DNA of 64,000 nucleotides from Scatophagus argus (GCF_020382885.2 NC_058502.1:6705501-6769500); one strand, 5' to 3'. Positions 26,400-40,974 are shown, counted from the stretch's first letter. Numbers and translations are program-made. Notes: generated by a model not told the origin, from the sequence alone.

Positions 26400-29300
26400 A
26401 GGCTGCCCCCTGAGTGGTGGGAATGTAGTCCTGTGCAGCAGGCCATGACAGGCCCATGTCGGGACAGGCCTCAGTGCTCCACTCCACAGAGCAATTGATT
26501 GACAGCCCTCACTGAGGGAGGTGGGATTCCTCGTCTGTCAGTCAAAATGCCGCTGGGGATGAAGATGCGATGTAAGGGATTGCGGGGAATGGTGACATGT
26601 TACGAGGCAGCGGTTTCTCCTCTCCTCGCGGGTCCTTAGCAGCTACGTAAAGTTAGCTTGTTGGCTGAGGGTGAAGGTTGCCACAGGTCCAGATGTTACC
26701 GAGGTTTGCGATCCCTCTCCCGGCTCGCTGCGATGTGCTGTGCCACATCTGTCTGGGCAGAGGTGTGCCATATTGCTTCCCATCTGCCACATGGCACACC
26801 CACGCTCACACACACACTCACAAACATGCAGTGTGCCCAGAAACTGTCCATTTTAACCAGGGCCATAAATAGTGTAATTCATGGGTGTGAAACAGCGGGT
26901 TTTTAAGAGTGCTCAGAGGAACGGAGCGGAGCTGGAACCTTTGGCAGCTGACGGACAGATTTTCTGCTCCTGGTAGCCACATGAAACTCTGTGAATTGCA
27001 CGCTGAACACAGTGAGACAGAGAGGCAACGAAGACCTGCTGATAAAGCCAAACCATCTTTGTCTCTTCCTTTCCCTGTGAATTTCTCTGTCCTTGCGCGT
27101 CTCACCATCTGCCTCCTCTCGCTCCGTCTCTTCCTCTGTCTCTCCTCTGTCCTCTTTTTTTTTTTTTTTTTTGAGCCAGGAGGGCAGTACTGAAATGAAT
27201 GTCACCCCTGTCCCAATGTTACTTAGGGGAAATTGACTCCTTAGCCTCGGTGCTGTCGGCGGCCATATGCTGATGTTTTCATATTCCAGAGAAACGAGGA
27301 GAGGGAGTCGTAAAGACAGCTAAAGTCAGAATTACAACCCTGGCTACCACTGGTGAGGAGAGGGAGAGGCCCCTTCTGTCACACCACGAGTGCTGTTAAA
27401 GCCGAAATCCCTCAGTCCTACAAAGTGCCTTGGGCTCCGGAAGTACCACATAAACGCAGGCTTTTCACTGAGACACAGACACTTTTTACATTGTTCTGCT
27501 GGCAGACGATTCCGTTGTGATTCATGGCTTGCGAGGCAGCATGTTTAACTTCATTTTCTTATTAAACATTCAGAACCGCGTGGAAGACGACGCTCGGTTC
27601 AGTTGCTGTGCCGATTGTGGTTTTAGGAGACATCACTGTCTTCCTCTGTGCAGACCGCAGAGCTATAGGCAGCGCTTCCAGCTTATCTATATTTCATGCT
27701 TTTATCTGCTCTCAGCGTTTAATTAGGCAGTTAGCAGCTCATTAAATTCTATTGAGAGCAAAACTTTTACCTCGTTGCAAAGTTGTGCTGATGTTGAGCT
27801 TTTCCAGACGATGAAGGATTTTGATTACCTTGCATCCGCATTGCCATAAGTTAATATTGAGTTATGTTGTCTTTGTGGTTTAGAACCTCATTTTTGCTGG
27901 GAGAATATTCTCTTCTGACATGTCTTCCTTCTCATTGAGACAGATGGAGAAATAAAGAATCGTTAAAGAAACTGGAGTCTCACATCTTCCACCAATCACA
28001 CAAGTTTGAAGAAATGTTTAAACCTCATTGCTGTGTGAATATGCAAGTTAGAAATTAGAATTAGAAATGACCGAAACTGCACTAAATGACTGTGTGGTTA
28101 CTTTGGGGAAGTGGAAATAATACTGCGAACACAACACTGACTTGCTATCATCTTTTGGGTTAATACAGAAACATTGTAAACAAATACTTACAATGAGCAA
28201 CATTAGCTAAGGATCTGGCTTATGTTCATCAGCTAGATGCTAACGTTGTCTGCTGTTTGGTGCTGGGAAGGTAACAGCGCCTGTATTAGAGGTTTTCCTA
28301 CTGGAAACAGCTGACAGCTGCTGATGCTCAAAGTGAGACTATGGGAACAGTGGGAATGAACAGCAACAGTAAATTGTTGCAAAAACACTACAGAGTTGGG
28401 TGACAATTCTCTGCACCTGACCCTTTTAAGGTCAGACAGAGTTGATCCATCGTTATTCGTAAAGTACTGATTGCAGTTGCTTTAAAGATAGAAACATCCT
28501 AATTTTGTTTACATTGTACATTCGGATACAAAATACAAGACAGATACAAGCACAGAGGTCTGCTGTATGTGCTGTGAGTTTGAAGTTGAAATTACCTGGA
28601 CCTCTGGCCCTGGGGGCAGGTAGTTATTCTGGGTTTGGTGTCTTTTCTTTGCTTCGATGTTATGGGCTACTGTTATCAGAGGGCCTTCCAAACCAAACTG
28701 CCAACCTGCTGCTCCTATTAAAATGACAAAATGACATGACCTGACCTCTGGTAATGCGAGAGACAGACTTGATTTGCCTCTCTCCACGACTCGGCCTGCA
28801 ACGGCTTTCCAACATGAAGCCTGTCAGTGGACCAGCGAGTCCCATGTGAGCCAATCAGGGCTGTTATGTAAGTGTGGGGTGTTTGAAAATGGCTGTGGCC
28901 GGCAACTCAGATATGGCTTGTTGCTGATAATCGGTGGCGTGGCGTGGTGCGGCGTGCGGCTGACAGATGCCTGCTCCAGCTGGTACGGGGGGGGTTTATC
29001 GCCCGGTTGGAACGTGGGTCCTCACACCCCTCCACTGTTCTGGCCACCGTCGCCGTGTTTAATGAGTCACGAATTGCCTGTTTGTCTTCTGCTCCCTGCT
29101 GTTTCTGCACTCCCGCTTCCAGGACAATCCCTGAAACACATGCTGCTGCGCTCCGCAGAGCAGCCAGACAGGCAGGCTCAGCCAAACTGTTATAAAGAAC
29201 AAAGTTGTCATTTTTTATTTCTTCTTTTTTTGGTTAGCTTTTTCTTCTTGGGTGTTCATCTAAGAGAGGGATGGGTTGTTCTGTAATAAAGCTGCCTTTT

Positions 29301-31100
29301 CAGATGCTGTGCCTGACCTCGCCAATATGGCTACCCCGAGAAACCAGTGCCCATTTGAAGCTGCTGACAAACACATAAATGGCTCTATAATTGAGCTGCT
29401 TTGTTGTGCGAGGTGCTGGCTCGTCTGAAAGTGCCATTCAACACTTTGCAGTAAATGGAGTTACATTGTGACAACACATGGCAGTTGCTAAAGGAGCAGA
29501 AACTGGCACAATGATAAGACATAAGCAGGTGGCGCGGACACAGAAATGGCTTGTTTTAAGTCGTTGGAAAACCGCAATTTGAAAAGAAGAAAGTTTTCTC
29601 CTACAACTAAGCAGATCAGAAATTCATCCTCCGTCCAGCGACGGGGCTGCGTGACTCCGCAAGAGAGGAAAATATATCCTCGCAGTCCAAGTAAACATAC
29701 AGAGATGCTTGGATGACCATCAAATGGACCAGAGCATGCACACACACACACACTAAACACACACACACTCACAGAAGGGGTGTTTGTAGCTCGTGTTAGG
29801 AGATGTTCTGCAAACTGCCCAGAGCTTTGCCTTAATCCCACCTGTTTAATCTGCAAGGCTGGGCGACAGCTTCTGTAACAGGAACAGGTGGTCCAAACAA
29901 CTGCTGCTGGACAAACTCAGAGAGACCATTCTGTAACAGCTGATTAAAGCCCAAGTCTGATTTTTGAGAGTATTAATTGGAAATTTACACTTTGAAGTAC
30001 TTTGCTGGAAAAAGAAACTTCTCTCAATTCTTGCACTAGCAACCTGTTGTTAACCCATTATGTTTTTAAACTGGAAATCCGTCTGACAAATTAACTCAAT
30101 CTAATGAAGCCAGTTTACAAACTGGGCTTTGAATTAACGTTTGCACCAGACATATTATTAAATCACCTGTGTCAAACCTATATTATCCACCTTTGCAGGA
30201 TAAACACACAAACACAGAGTGTCTGATGATCAGAAGAAGTGAGAACTATCTATCGAATCCGGATTTGGCTCAGGACCGTGAAATCGTCATTCTGCGGGGC
30301 AGTTCTTTGTGGTCGGCTCTGTGTTCACGGAGTGGCATTCTTCTCATTGTACAGGTCACCGAGACAGAGGCCGCCGGCCTGAAAAGATCCTCGGTGGGGG
30401 GAAACAATGGCTTAAGGCAGCCCATAAATGTCTCCTGTTCAGCCTCGGCCCATTGACTCTTTGCCTCCCCGCCAAGCAGGGCCCTGTCAGACCAGCCCCT
30501 CTCTCTAACAGCTTAATTAGCAGAAAGAACAACAATGTCAGAGTGTGTTTGGACTGAAATAAAAACAAGAAAAGACCCAAAAGCTGCTCTCTCCGCCTCT
30601 CATTGTCCCTTTGCGGCCCGTGATAACAGAGCTCTGACTTTTCTGTTCAACTTAGTACAAATAAAACAACATTCCTACACTGTTCCATGAGGAGCATGAC
30701 GACTGAGTGATGGAGGGGGAGTTCTCAGATCTGATCACGCGGGACATGGGTTTTAAAAAAAAAAGGGGGTTTCTGATTTATATTGGTGCTCTTTTATTCT
30801 TAATTGTTAGTATAAAAGCATTTTCTGTAAATTTACATCCCTTAATAACCAGAGATGCGGAACGATAACCTCCATATTCCAGAGGGGTGGATCCTTTATC
30901 GAAAGCTGTCCGGCTGAAGGCTTTGCCCCGAACTCAATATGATTTTCATTTTTCATGATAATTGTGATGGCGATGATGATAATGCAGTTTGCATTGTGAT
31001 GCTAATGTGAGTTCCTGGCGTCACAGGGAGACCATGCAAGGAGACTCTGCACTGGTGTCCACCATGCTGACTTTGAACCTTCTTTTGCCCTCAGTGTCTG
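26400..31100. other. GC-richer non-coding stretch, possible regulatory sequence
   Basis: Base composition shifts upward compared with the flanking AT-rich DNA, and the stretch contains non-repetitive segments such as 27,240-27,420, 29,000-29,440 and 30,240-30,500. Open frames up to 170 codons exist on both strands but overlap each other, lack splice logic and have no domain signature. It also carries a poly-T run (about 27,157-27,173) and short CA repeats (26,805-26,822, 29,738-29,770). Confidence 0.3.
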
Positions 31101-31583
31101 ACTGACTGATGGATTGTGTCTGTCTGACTGAGAGACTGTGTCTTTCTGCAAGGCTGTCCGTCTCACTTTGTCCTCCTACTTTCGTGTTTCTGTCAATCAG
31201 TTGCTTGTGTGCCTTTTAGTCCCTTCCTCAGTGTGGTTCTTGCATCTTTATACCTCCTTTTTCCATGTCTGCATACTTGTCTTACGCAATGATACCGTGT
31301 CCTTGTCCATCTTTGGTGAATGTGGCCCTCTGGCAACTCTTCATACCTCTACATTTTTTTCAACTCTTGGTCCCATTAATCTCCCTGTCTGTTTGTGCAC
31401 CATCTTTCCACATCTCCCCGCTGTCATTCATTGTTTTGCTTCTTTTATTTTCGGTTCACATCAAACACTGGCACCAGATTGATTCTCGTGTGAACAAGGC
31501 TGCAGTGGGGGGCCAGGGACCTCTTCCCTGGGCTTTGAAGCTTCTTCCCATCCTGGTCACTGCTTCTCAGATCCCCACACCCC

Positions 31584-31640
<57 letters not shown>
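31584..31640. repeat. (CA)n microsatellite
   Basis: An uninterrupted CA dinucleotide tract of about 28 units. Open frames through it on either strand are artefacts of the repeat. Confidence 0.95.
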
Positions 31641-31642
<2 letters not shown>

Positions 31643-31899
31643 TCTTTCAACTTCCCACTCCCACCTCTGACCACTCTTAGAAATATAGAAAAACAACATA
31701 TTTTACTTTGACCTGCCAGAGGAAATTTGCCCAGTTTTATGCAGTTCCTCTTGTTTTTTCACTCTGAAGGAAATCAACCCAGCTCTAAGAGAGTTGCCCG
31801 GTGACACAGCCGTGTGCAGAACATTGGGGTTGTGCTATTTATTGTAATCAGCAACATGCACACCAGATAATCTTTGCAGGCACTCTGGTCAAGGATTAA

Positions 31900-32080
31900 G
31901 AACCTAAAGCCATGCTAATGGGTCTCTGAGACTGTGGTTAGGCACTGTAGTGCTTGAGCTAAATGCTAATGCTCATAGTAACAATGTTAACACGTTCCTT
32001 TTAAACACGTCAGAAATGTATCATGTACACCATCTCAATTTAGCATGTCAGTAAGCTAAGAGCTGTCAAGAGTTGCAAAG
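31900..32080. repeat. fragment of the dispersed AGCAT/GCTAA teleost repeat
   Basis: ggcactgtagtgcttgagct, aaatgctaatgctcatag and tttagcatgtcagtaagcta recur in the order seen in the 14.0-kb copy. The copy is short and diverged. Confidence 0.4.
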
Positions 32081-32681
32081 TACAGTTTGGGGCTGAGGGG
32101 AGTTTCGCTAGTTTTGCAGGTATTTATTCATGAACCAAGCTTTGAAGTCTTTCATATGACCAAACAAAAACCCTTAATTTAAAACATATGGCCTGTAATT
32201 CTGGAAGGTAATTGTTTAACTGCATTCTGATTGTTATTGTTGTTAAATGACTAAAACAAGAACTTAAGCGAGAGTTTGCCCTAAGCAGCTAACATCGGAA
32301 AAAAGGCAGCAGTGTAACTGGGAAACTTTTTCTGCTCGAAATGAAACAATTTTATGTTTATAAAACAGAAATTGACAAAATGTCATTGTTCACACATTTC
32401 ATTTTGCAATCCAGAATCAGAAGCTTTGAATGTATTCAGATGCATTTAAAATACATCAGTGTAAATAAACACTGCACATCATATAACACCTTGATTTTTA
32501 ACTAGAACAGGTTCATTTCAAGTTCCCATGTTGTCTCTTTTTTTCCTCAACTTCACATCTTGTTCTCTTGTACCTATATGTATATGTAGCACATTTTATG
32601 GTAATGCAGATAAAGCAAAGTGCTAAAACTAATAACACTTTCATGAATTCACTCTCATTTATTTGTTTAATTTTAGCATCC

Positions 32682-32835
32682 ATAGGCTCTCTGGACTTAG
32701 CGAGCCGTTACCTGTTTAGACACAAAAGGAGGAACTTTCTGGTCAATAACAAATTGCGACCCAAGGACATTGATGCTCTCCAGTATTTTGTGATTCATCC
32801 TACTGACATCTTCCTTGTCACTTCCCACAAGTCAG
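32682..32835 (+). pseudogene. orphan first coding exon of a SULT3-like sulfotransferase (type II)
   Basis: A 154-bp block of the same length as coding exon 1 of S4 and S6. It reads SLDLASRYLFRHKRRNFLV, with the same donor (gtcagt) and with homologous flanks on both sides (from about 32,340 and into intron 1). The start codon has become ATA, the acceptor tttcag is degraded to ttaatt (a ttttag remains just downstream), and the PAPS-binding TYPKSG is now TSHKSG. No matching exons 2-6 follow before S1, whose own exon 1 is of the other type. An in-frame ATG exists upstream (for example about 32,644), so a chimeric transcript into S1 is conceivable, but the damaged PAPS loop argues for a relic. Confidence 0.8.
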
Positions 32836-33576
32836 GTCAGTTGCTTACAATGATTTTAGCCAAGCTAAACACTTTTACTCGAAATTTACCCACTGTGGGG
32901 CTAATGAAGGATTGTCCTATCTTGGTTACATTCATAAATATTAAACATGAATGAAGGAAAGCACATGTACCCAGACTAGTGCCCAACATATGATTTGAAA
33001 ATATAAAGTACATGCACTAACAGTGAATAAACTTCAATGAAATTGTTTTTATGCAACATATGTATTATTAATCTAGTCCTGAAAATCACATTTTATTTCA
33101 AAGAGAGATACTTTTGTATTTGCATTTTCTAAAAACGCAAATACTAAAAAACTATACATCCTCTATGCAGAATATATTGTCCCCAACATTATAGGTTAAA
33201 AGCTCAAGAACACACAAAAGCTGGAAGAACGACTTCCCAACTCTGCAACTGCTACCAATCAAAGACCACATTAATTGATCAACTGAAATTAATAAAAGTT
33301 GATCAGATGTTGCAATATTTATTATTCACTCCAGAACCATTTACCAAACAGCCTCAGAACTGAGGAACAATGTTGCTGACCACTAGAGTATAAGAGAACA
33401 ATTTAGAAGTTTTTATAGTCACCCAATGAGGATTATCCTTCTTCATGGTCATGGGTATTGACACATTTTACTCGGATTATACTTGCACTTGGCAAATGTA
33501 CATTATCTGTAATGGATGCTCGTTTCAGTCAAAATTCTCTCAACCCTAATAGTCTGGCAGATTTATGTGTTTAAGT

Positions 33577-33598
33577 GTCTGTCTGTCTGTCTGTCTGT
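33577..33598. repeat. (GTCT)n tetranucleotide repeat
   Basis: Five to six tandem copies of gtct in the DNA between the orphan exon and S1. Confidence 0.85.
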
Positions 33599-34259
33599 GG
33601 ACAGATTATATCAATGTGATCATCGTCACAACTGAGCAAGATGAAATCATAAAAACTTACAGGTGTGTAGCTGAGAATTAAAACATGCAGGCCGAGTTTG
33701 ATTATGCGTGTGAACAAATAGGAAAATAACGTTCATGGTTATTATTACATTTTTCTTCACAAACTTTCCCTGTGCAAAGACTTAAAATAAAAATTAAAAA
33801 CATAATTAAAGCAGTGTAAAATATAAATAAAGCAGAATGTGATTATTAAATTAAATTGTATTAAAGTTTATGCCTGCTATGAAACTGATACCAGCTGGGA
33901 CGGGAGTAACAATAGATTGGGAAATAAACACCTGTTTTGAATTTTCCACAGGTAAAGAGGTTCATTGGTAACAGGTGATCGTATAATGATTTAGTATGAA
34001 AGGCTGCTCAAAAGACTTGAAAAGCTCCCTGAAAGGCTGATTCATTCACAAACCAGGATGAGGAGAGCTTGGGAACACTTTGAAAAACCGCTGTCAGTAA
34101 ACACAGTCGGTGCAGTCTTTTTGGAAACGGGGATGTACATGCTAATCATATTAAGTCTTCTATATGTTGTCCTAACATACACACCCAGAGCAATTCAACT
34201 GTATATCTGTCCTGAGGTGCCATTTTATAATTTGTGAACACCCCATTAGATACTCATAC

Positions 34260-34352
34260 TGTAATAGCAGTCTTACTACTGCATTACAGCAGCGGAGGAA
34301 AGACAGCAGTGGATTTCTTCAAGGTCTTCTTTTGACGTGTTCAGCTGGTGTG
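34260..34352 (+). promoter_or_regulatory. S1 promoter region and non-coding leader exon
   Basis: gcagcggaggaaagacagca to ctggtgtg|gtaagt (donor at 34,353) is homologous to the leader exon found before every array copy. The exon probably begins near 34,285. Unlike S2-S6 the preceding bases (actgtaatagcagtc) do not form a TATA box, so S1 may be driven differently. The leader has no ATG and splices over 1.2 kb to the coding start. Confidence 0.6.
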
Positions 34353-34937
34353 GTAAGTAAAATGTTTAAACCTTAATACAGAACTTTATTCTTAATACAC
34401 TGTTTAGTTTAAGGCACCAGGTGAGGAGAGCAACTAGTTTAAAATGAAACTGTTAACATTATTGTAACTTCCCGTCTTCTTTTGAAATAAACAATTTTCT
34501 ATGCAAGCAGTCTTTGTTTTGCAATGCATCTCCAAACCTTTTTTTGTTCATGTGTATCATTTCATAACACAAAATTAAAAAGATGCTTTGAATGCTTTTG
34601 GCTGTTAAATGTACACACTTACTGCATGTCATTTAACATAGTGATTTTCAACTGGAACTGGTCCCTGCACTGTAGAAATCATGCAGTGACTCTCGGTAAA
34701 GGTTTTCTGTGACTGTAATGTTTATACTGTTCCTTTACTGTGCATGACAGTTGCAGTGTGAAAGGACATAAAATCTAGTGGTACCTTTCACCTGATGAAG
34801 GACACTCCTGCTTATTTCTTTACAATTTCTGTGTTTTTTTTCCCAAAATAACAATCTATGTAGTTAGCCTCTTCTGTATCTCTCCAGTATAGGAAGACAA
34901 GACACGATAAGAAAGTTTTGAAATAAATTAGCACATA

Positions 34938-35292
34938 CACTGATCAGCCATAACGTTATGACCACCCACTTCAGATTAAATAGGTTCCCTTTTTGCTGCC
35001 TAAACAGCCCTGACCCATCAAGGCATGGACTCCACTTTAGCTCTGAAAGGATGCTGTGGTATCTGACACCAAGCCATCAGCAACAGATCGTTAAGTCCTG
35101 TAAGCTACAACGTGGACCCTCTATGGATCCGACTTGCTTTTCCAGCACAAGCCACAGATGTTCAATTGGACTGAGATCTGGAGAATTAGGAGACCAAATC
35201 AACACCTCAAACTTGTTGCTAGTGTGGCAGGGCACATTATCCTGTGATAGGGGCCATTGCTGTTAGGGAATACCCTTTCCATACTAGAAGAT
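34938..35292 (-). mobile_element. Tc1/mariner-type remnant in the S1 leader intron
   Basis: Begins with actgatcagccataacgtta, the recognisable terminal repeat of an abundant fish Tc1/mariner-like element. It continues with the antisense of a transposase C-terminus (minus-strand codons for an RVRAVLAAKGG-like tail and an NPIEHLWDVL-like block are decayed but traceable, for example ggactccactttagctctga and tcaattggactgagatctgg). The element stops after cagggcacattatcctgtga, so only the 3' third remains. It is truncated and non-functional. Confidence 0.65.
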
Positions 35293-35568
35293 AGAATATA
35301 TCACCACATTTTCCTTTGAACTTCTAATCTTCTTTGCTCGGGAATGTGCCTTTTAATAAGAGAATAGGCACCTGGTATTTTTAGAAAAATACCTGCAGTA
35401 CACACACATTGTGAGCCCATCTAACTTCACATCTTTAGCAGGTTTTGTAACATCCACATAAACCCTTTAAATAGTCTGATTGACAACAGCAAAATAGTAC
35501 AAGTGATAAATGTAACAACACTTTCACAAATTAACTCAAATTAATTTATTTGTTTCAGTTTAGCATCC

Positions 35569-37766
<2,198 letters not shown>

Positions 37767-38682
37767 CTCCTCTTAAATTCAGCTCAGCTCTTAAGTGATC
37801 AGAGGATCCCTCAACATGAGCTCAGGCACAACAACAGTGACCACTCAGGGATCCTTTCTACACTTGCTTCTCCCACTGATCAGATCATTGATTTTGACTT
37901 GTTTTCTGAAACATTTTTATTGTTGAGATATCTGATTATTCAGATTTTCGATTATTATAAGCAGCACATGTGGTTGTATTGCTCACATCAAAATAAAAGT
38001 GAAGCATATATATATATATTTTTGCTGTGTATTGTGAAGACCAATGCTTTAATTCATTTGGAACGCTGACTTTTAAATTCTGTTTAAGTAAATAACATCT
38101 TGTTTGGATGATCTGGGTGAATTATTATTCATTTAAGCTGACCACAGTGAGAGAGAGAAAGATCGACTGCTGGGTGAGCTCGAGACAGCGACGCACTGTG
38201 TTCACTAAACTCAGTTCATTAGCTTATTTCAACACAAAGAGTCTCTCTGCTCTCAAGGCATAAAGACAATCAAGTCTGGCAGGTAATTTGACTTCTCCCC
38301 TGCTATCGTGCCTGGTTTTTAAAAAGCAATTATTTTTTTGAGTCAAACAAAGATAAAAATGAAGTAATTTCTCAAAATATCTGGAAGGGATAGAGGACAA
38401 TTTCCTTTCTTTACAATTAGATGTTATTTTAGTTCTTCTGAACTTATGTATCTCATGCGACTCTATATGCATGTTTTTTAAACTTTGTTTTCATCCTTTT
38501 TTTCCCCTTCATCTTATTTTCACTATTTCATTGAGAATGTTTTATTGTCCATGATAGTTTCCATTAATTTTCTGTCCTTGTTTGAATGTTCACGTAAAGT
38601 TCAATTTTAGTCAGATTCAAGAAACTACACAACAAAGTCTTTCTTCATGGCAATGTTTGCCCTGTGTGAAAACCCTAAAATG

Positions 38683-39712
38683 CATTAATGAAAAAAAAAA
38701 AAGTCACCACCTGGATTTAACTAAGCAAATAGGTACGAGCCTCCTATTGGATAATTACTGCATGGGCGATTATCTTTCAGCTGGCAACAAGTTATTTAAC
38801 CCCAACTGGTGCAATGAGTTGCTTCTCATTTCTTAAACAACCATGTCGAAAGACACATCCTGTGGTCGTGGAAAAGATGTTAGTCTGTTTGAGAAGGGTC
38901 AAATCATTGGCATGCATCAAACAGAGAAAACATCTAAGGAGATTGCAGAAACTACTACAATTAGGTTAAGAACTGTCCAACGCATTATTAAAAACTGGAA
39001 GGATAGTAGGGACGCATCGTCTTCGAGAAAGAAATGTGACAGGAAAAAAAACTTGAATGATCGTGATCAGCGATCACTTAAACATTTGGTGAAATCAAAT
39101 CGAAGAAAAACAGCAGTAGAACACAGGGCTATGTTTAATAGTGAAAGTAAGAGCATTTCCACACGCACAATGTGAAGGGAACTCAAAGGATTGGGACTGA
39201 ACAGCTGCGTAGCCTTAAGAAAACCACTAATCGGTGAGGCTGACCAGAAAAAAAGGCTTCAGTTTGCTAGGGAGCATAAAGATTGGACTCTGGAGCAATG
39301 GAAGAAGGTCATGTGGTCTGATGAGTCCAGATTTGCCCTGTTCCAGAGTGATGGGTGCATCAGGGTAAGAAGAGAGGCAGATGAAGTGATGCACCCATCA
39401 TGCCTAGTGCCTACTGTACAAGCCTGTGGGGGCGGTGCTATGATCTGGGGTTGCTGTAGTTGGTCAGGTGTAGGTTCAGCAACAGTGTGTGCTAAAAGAA
39501 TGAGGTCAGCTGACTATCTGAATATACTAAATGACCAGGTTATTCCATCAATGGATTTTTTCTTCCCTGATGGCACGGACATATTCCAAGATGACAATGC
39601 CAGGATACAGAAATCTTGTGACATTGCAGAAGCTTATCGAAACAATGCCACAGCCAATGCGTGCCGTAATCAAAGCTAAAGGCGGTCCAACAAAATATTA
39701 GAGTGTGTGACA
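38683..39712 (+). mobile_element. Tc1-like DNA transposon, decayed
   Basis: Starts with the end sequence aaaaagtcaccacctggatt and continues with the leader typical of a fish Tc1 family and a broken transposase. The right end is close to gagtgtgtga. The element sits between the 3' flank of S1 and the remains of a deleted gene copy; array-type spacer sequence is found on both sides. Confidence 0.8.
38843..39679 (+). pseudogene. Tc1-like transposase, one stop and a C-terminal deletion
   Basis: The first part (38,843-39,175) encodes the paired-type DNA-binding half, with FEKGQIIGMHQ and LRTVQRIIKNWKD. An in-frame TGA follows ACAATG at 39,173, most simply a CpG decay of an Arg CGA codon. The second part (39,176-39,679) has the catalytic-domain motifs VMWSDESRF (first Asp) and IFQDDNARI (second Asp). 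Directly after this the sequence jumps to the end of the gene (AAATCTTGTGACATTGCAG, then an out-of-frame AKGGPTKY tail). About 70 codons including the third catalytic Glu are therefore missing, and the protein cannot be active. Confidence 0.85.
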
Positions 39713-40309
39713 AAAAATCAAAAATACAGTTCAGTGAGTAATTTTCAATATGTAGATTACTTTGACTTAATGATGATCATGAATACTTTTCCCGTGCACA
39801 GATTTAAAACATTAAAATGCATGCAATGTCATGCTATGCAAACCATAAATAAAATACAATGTGATTATTTGATAAAATTTGATTAAAATTTATGCCTACT
39901 CTGGAACAGTGCCAGTAACTTCAAACCAGTTGGGTCAGCGGCAACAAGAGACTTAGGAAATAAACACCTGTTTGGAACCTTCCACAGGTAAACAGGTTCA
40001 CTGGTTACTGGTGATTGTAATGCAAGAGGCAGCCTCGACAGGCCCAGTCGTTCATAAGTCAGGACGAGGAGAGGTTCACTACTTTGTGAACCACTTGATC
40101 ATATAATCAGCATTATTTCATTGACTTGGGAATACTTTGTAAAACCGTTGTCAGTAAGCACAATCATTTAACCATTTTGGAAATGGGGCTGTACATGCTA
40201 ATCATCATATTCTGTCTTGCTGACGTTGTTCTAACATACACGCTTAGAGCAACTGAGCTGAGCGTCTGTCCTGAGGTGCTATTTTAGAATTTATGGACAT
40301 CCAACCACA

Positions 40310-40460
40310 TACTCATTTAACAGTGTCAGTCTTACTGATGCATTACAACAGTGGAGGAAAGACAGCAGTGGATTCCTTCAGTTCCTTTCAGTCTCAGTTT
40401 AGGTTGACTACGTGGTGTGTTCAAGAACACTGTGTTCAGTGAATTATTTTTATCAGCTTG
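40310..40460 (+). pseudogene. deletion scar of a whole sulfotransferase gene copy
   Basis: A leader exon homologous to those of S2-S6 (cattacaacagtggaggaaa... to attccttca, about 40,341-40,380) is joined directly to 3'-flank sequence (ctcagtttaggttgactacg, from about 40,391) that in other copies lies about 60-130 bp after the stop codon. The leader donor, all six coding exons and their introns are absent. Upstream (about 39,790-40,320) is the normal spacer and promoter-type DNA of a copy, but with tttaaca in place of the TATA box. Confidence 0.8.
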
Positions 40461-40974
40461 TTTCAGAAACAGTCTCTCTGATCTGAAGGCATACAGTCAA
40501 TCAGATCTTGCAGGTAATTTCAGTTCTTGTAATTTCAGGAATAATTTAAAAAGTTCATGGTCATATTATAAATTGAGGTTCAGTTTTAGACAGGTTTAAG
40601 AGTCTACACACCAACAAGTCCCTTTTCATTGCAATGCTTTTCTTGTGCGAAGACTTAAATTAAAAAAAGGAAATAAAATGCTTGTGATGGGACACTGTGT
40701 AAAACATAAATAAAACAGAATGTGACCATTCAATAAAATCTGATCAAAATGTATGCCTGTTCTGAAACTGATGCCAGCAACGTCATTCAAACCAGTTGGA
40801 CCAGGGGCAACAAAAGACTGGGGAAACACACACCTGTTTGGAAGTGAGGCTGTACATGCTAATTATCATTCTCAGTCTTCTTGATGTTGTCCTAACATAC
40901 ACGCTCGGAGCAACTGAGCTGAGCGTCTGTCCTGAGGCGTTTTCTCCTCTTCTATGGACATCCCACTTCATGCT

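Noticed and set aside
28774-29286. 170-codon plus-strand open frame in the GC-richer block
   Set aside because: It overlaps frames of similar length on the other strand, has no domain, has irregular composition and ends in a T-rich hydrophobic run from low-complexity DNA. It is a product of GC-rich sequence.
31265-31711. Open frame through the CA repeat
   Set aside because: The HTHT run is the microsatellite; the flanks show no coding features.
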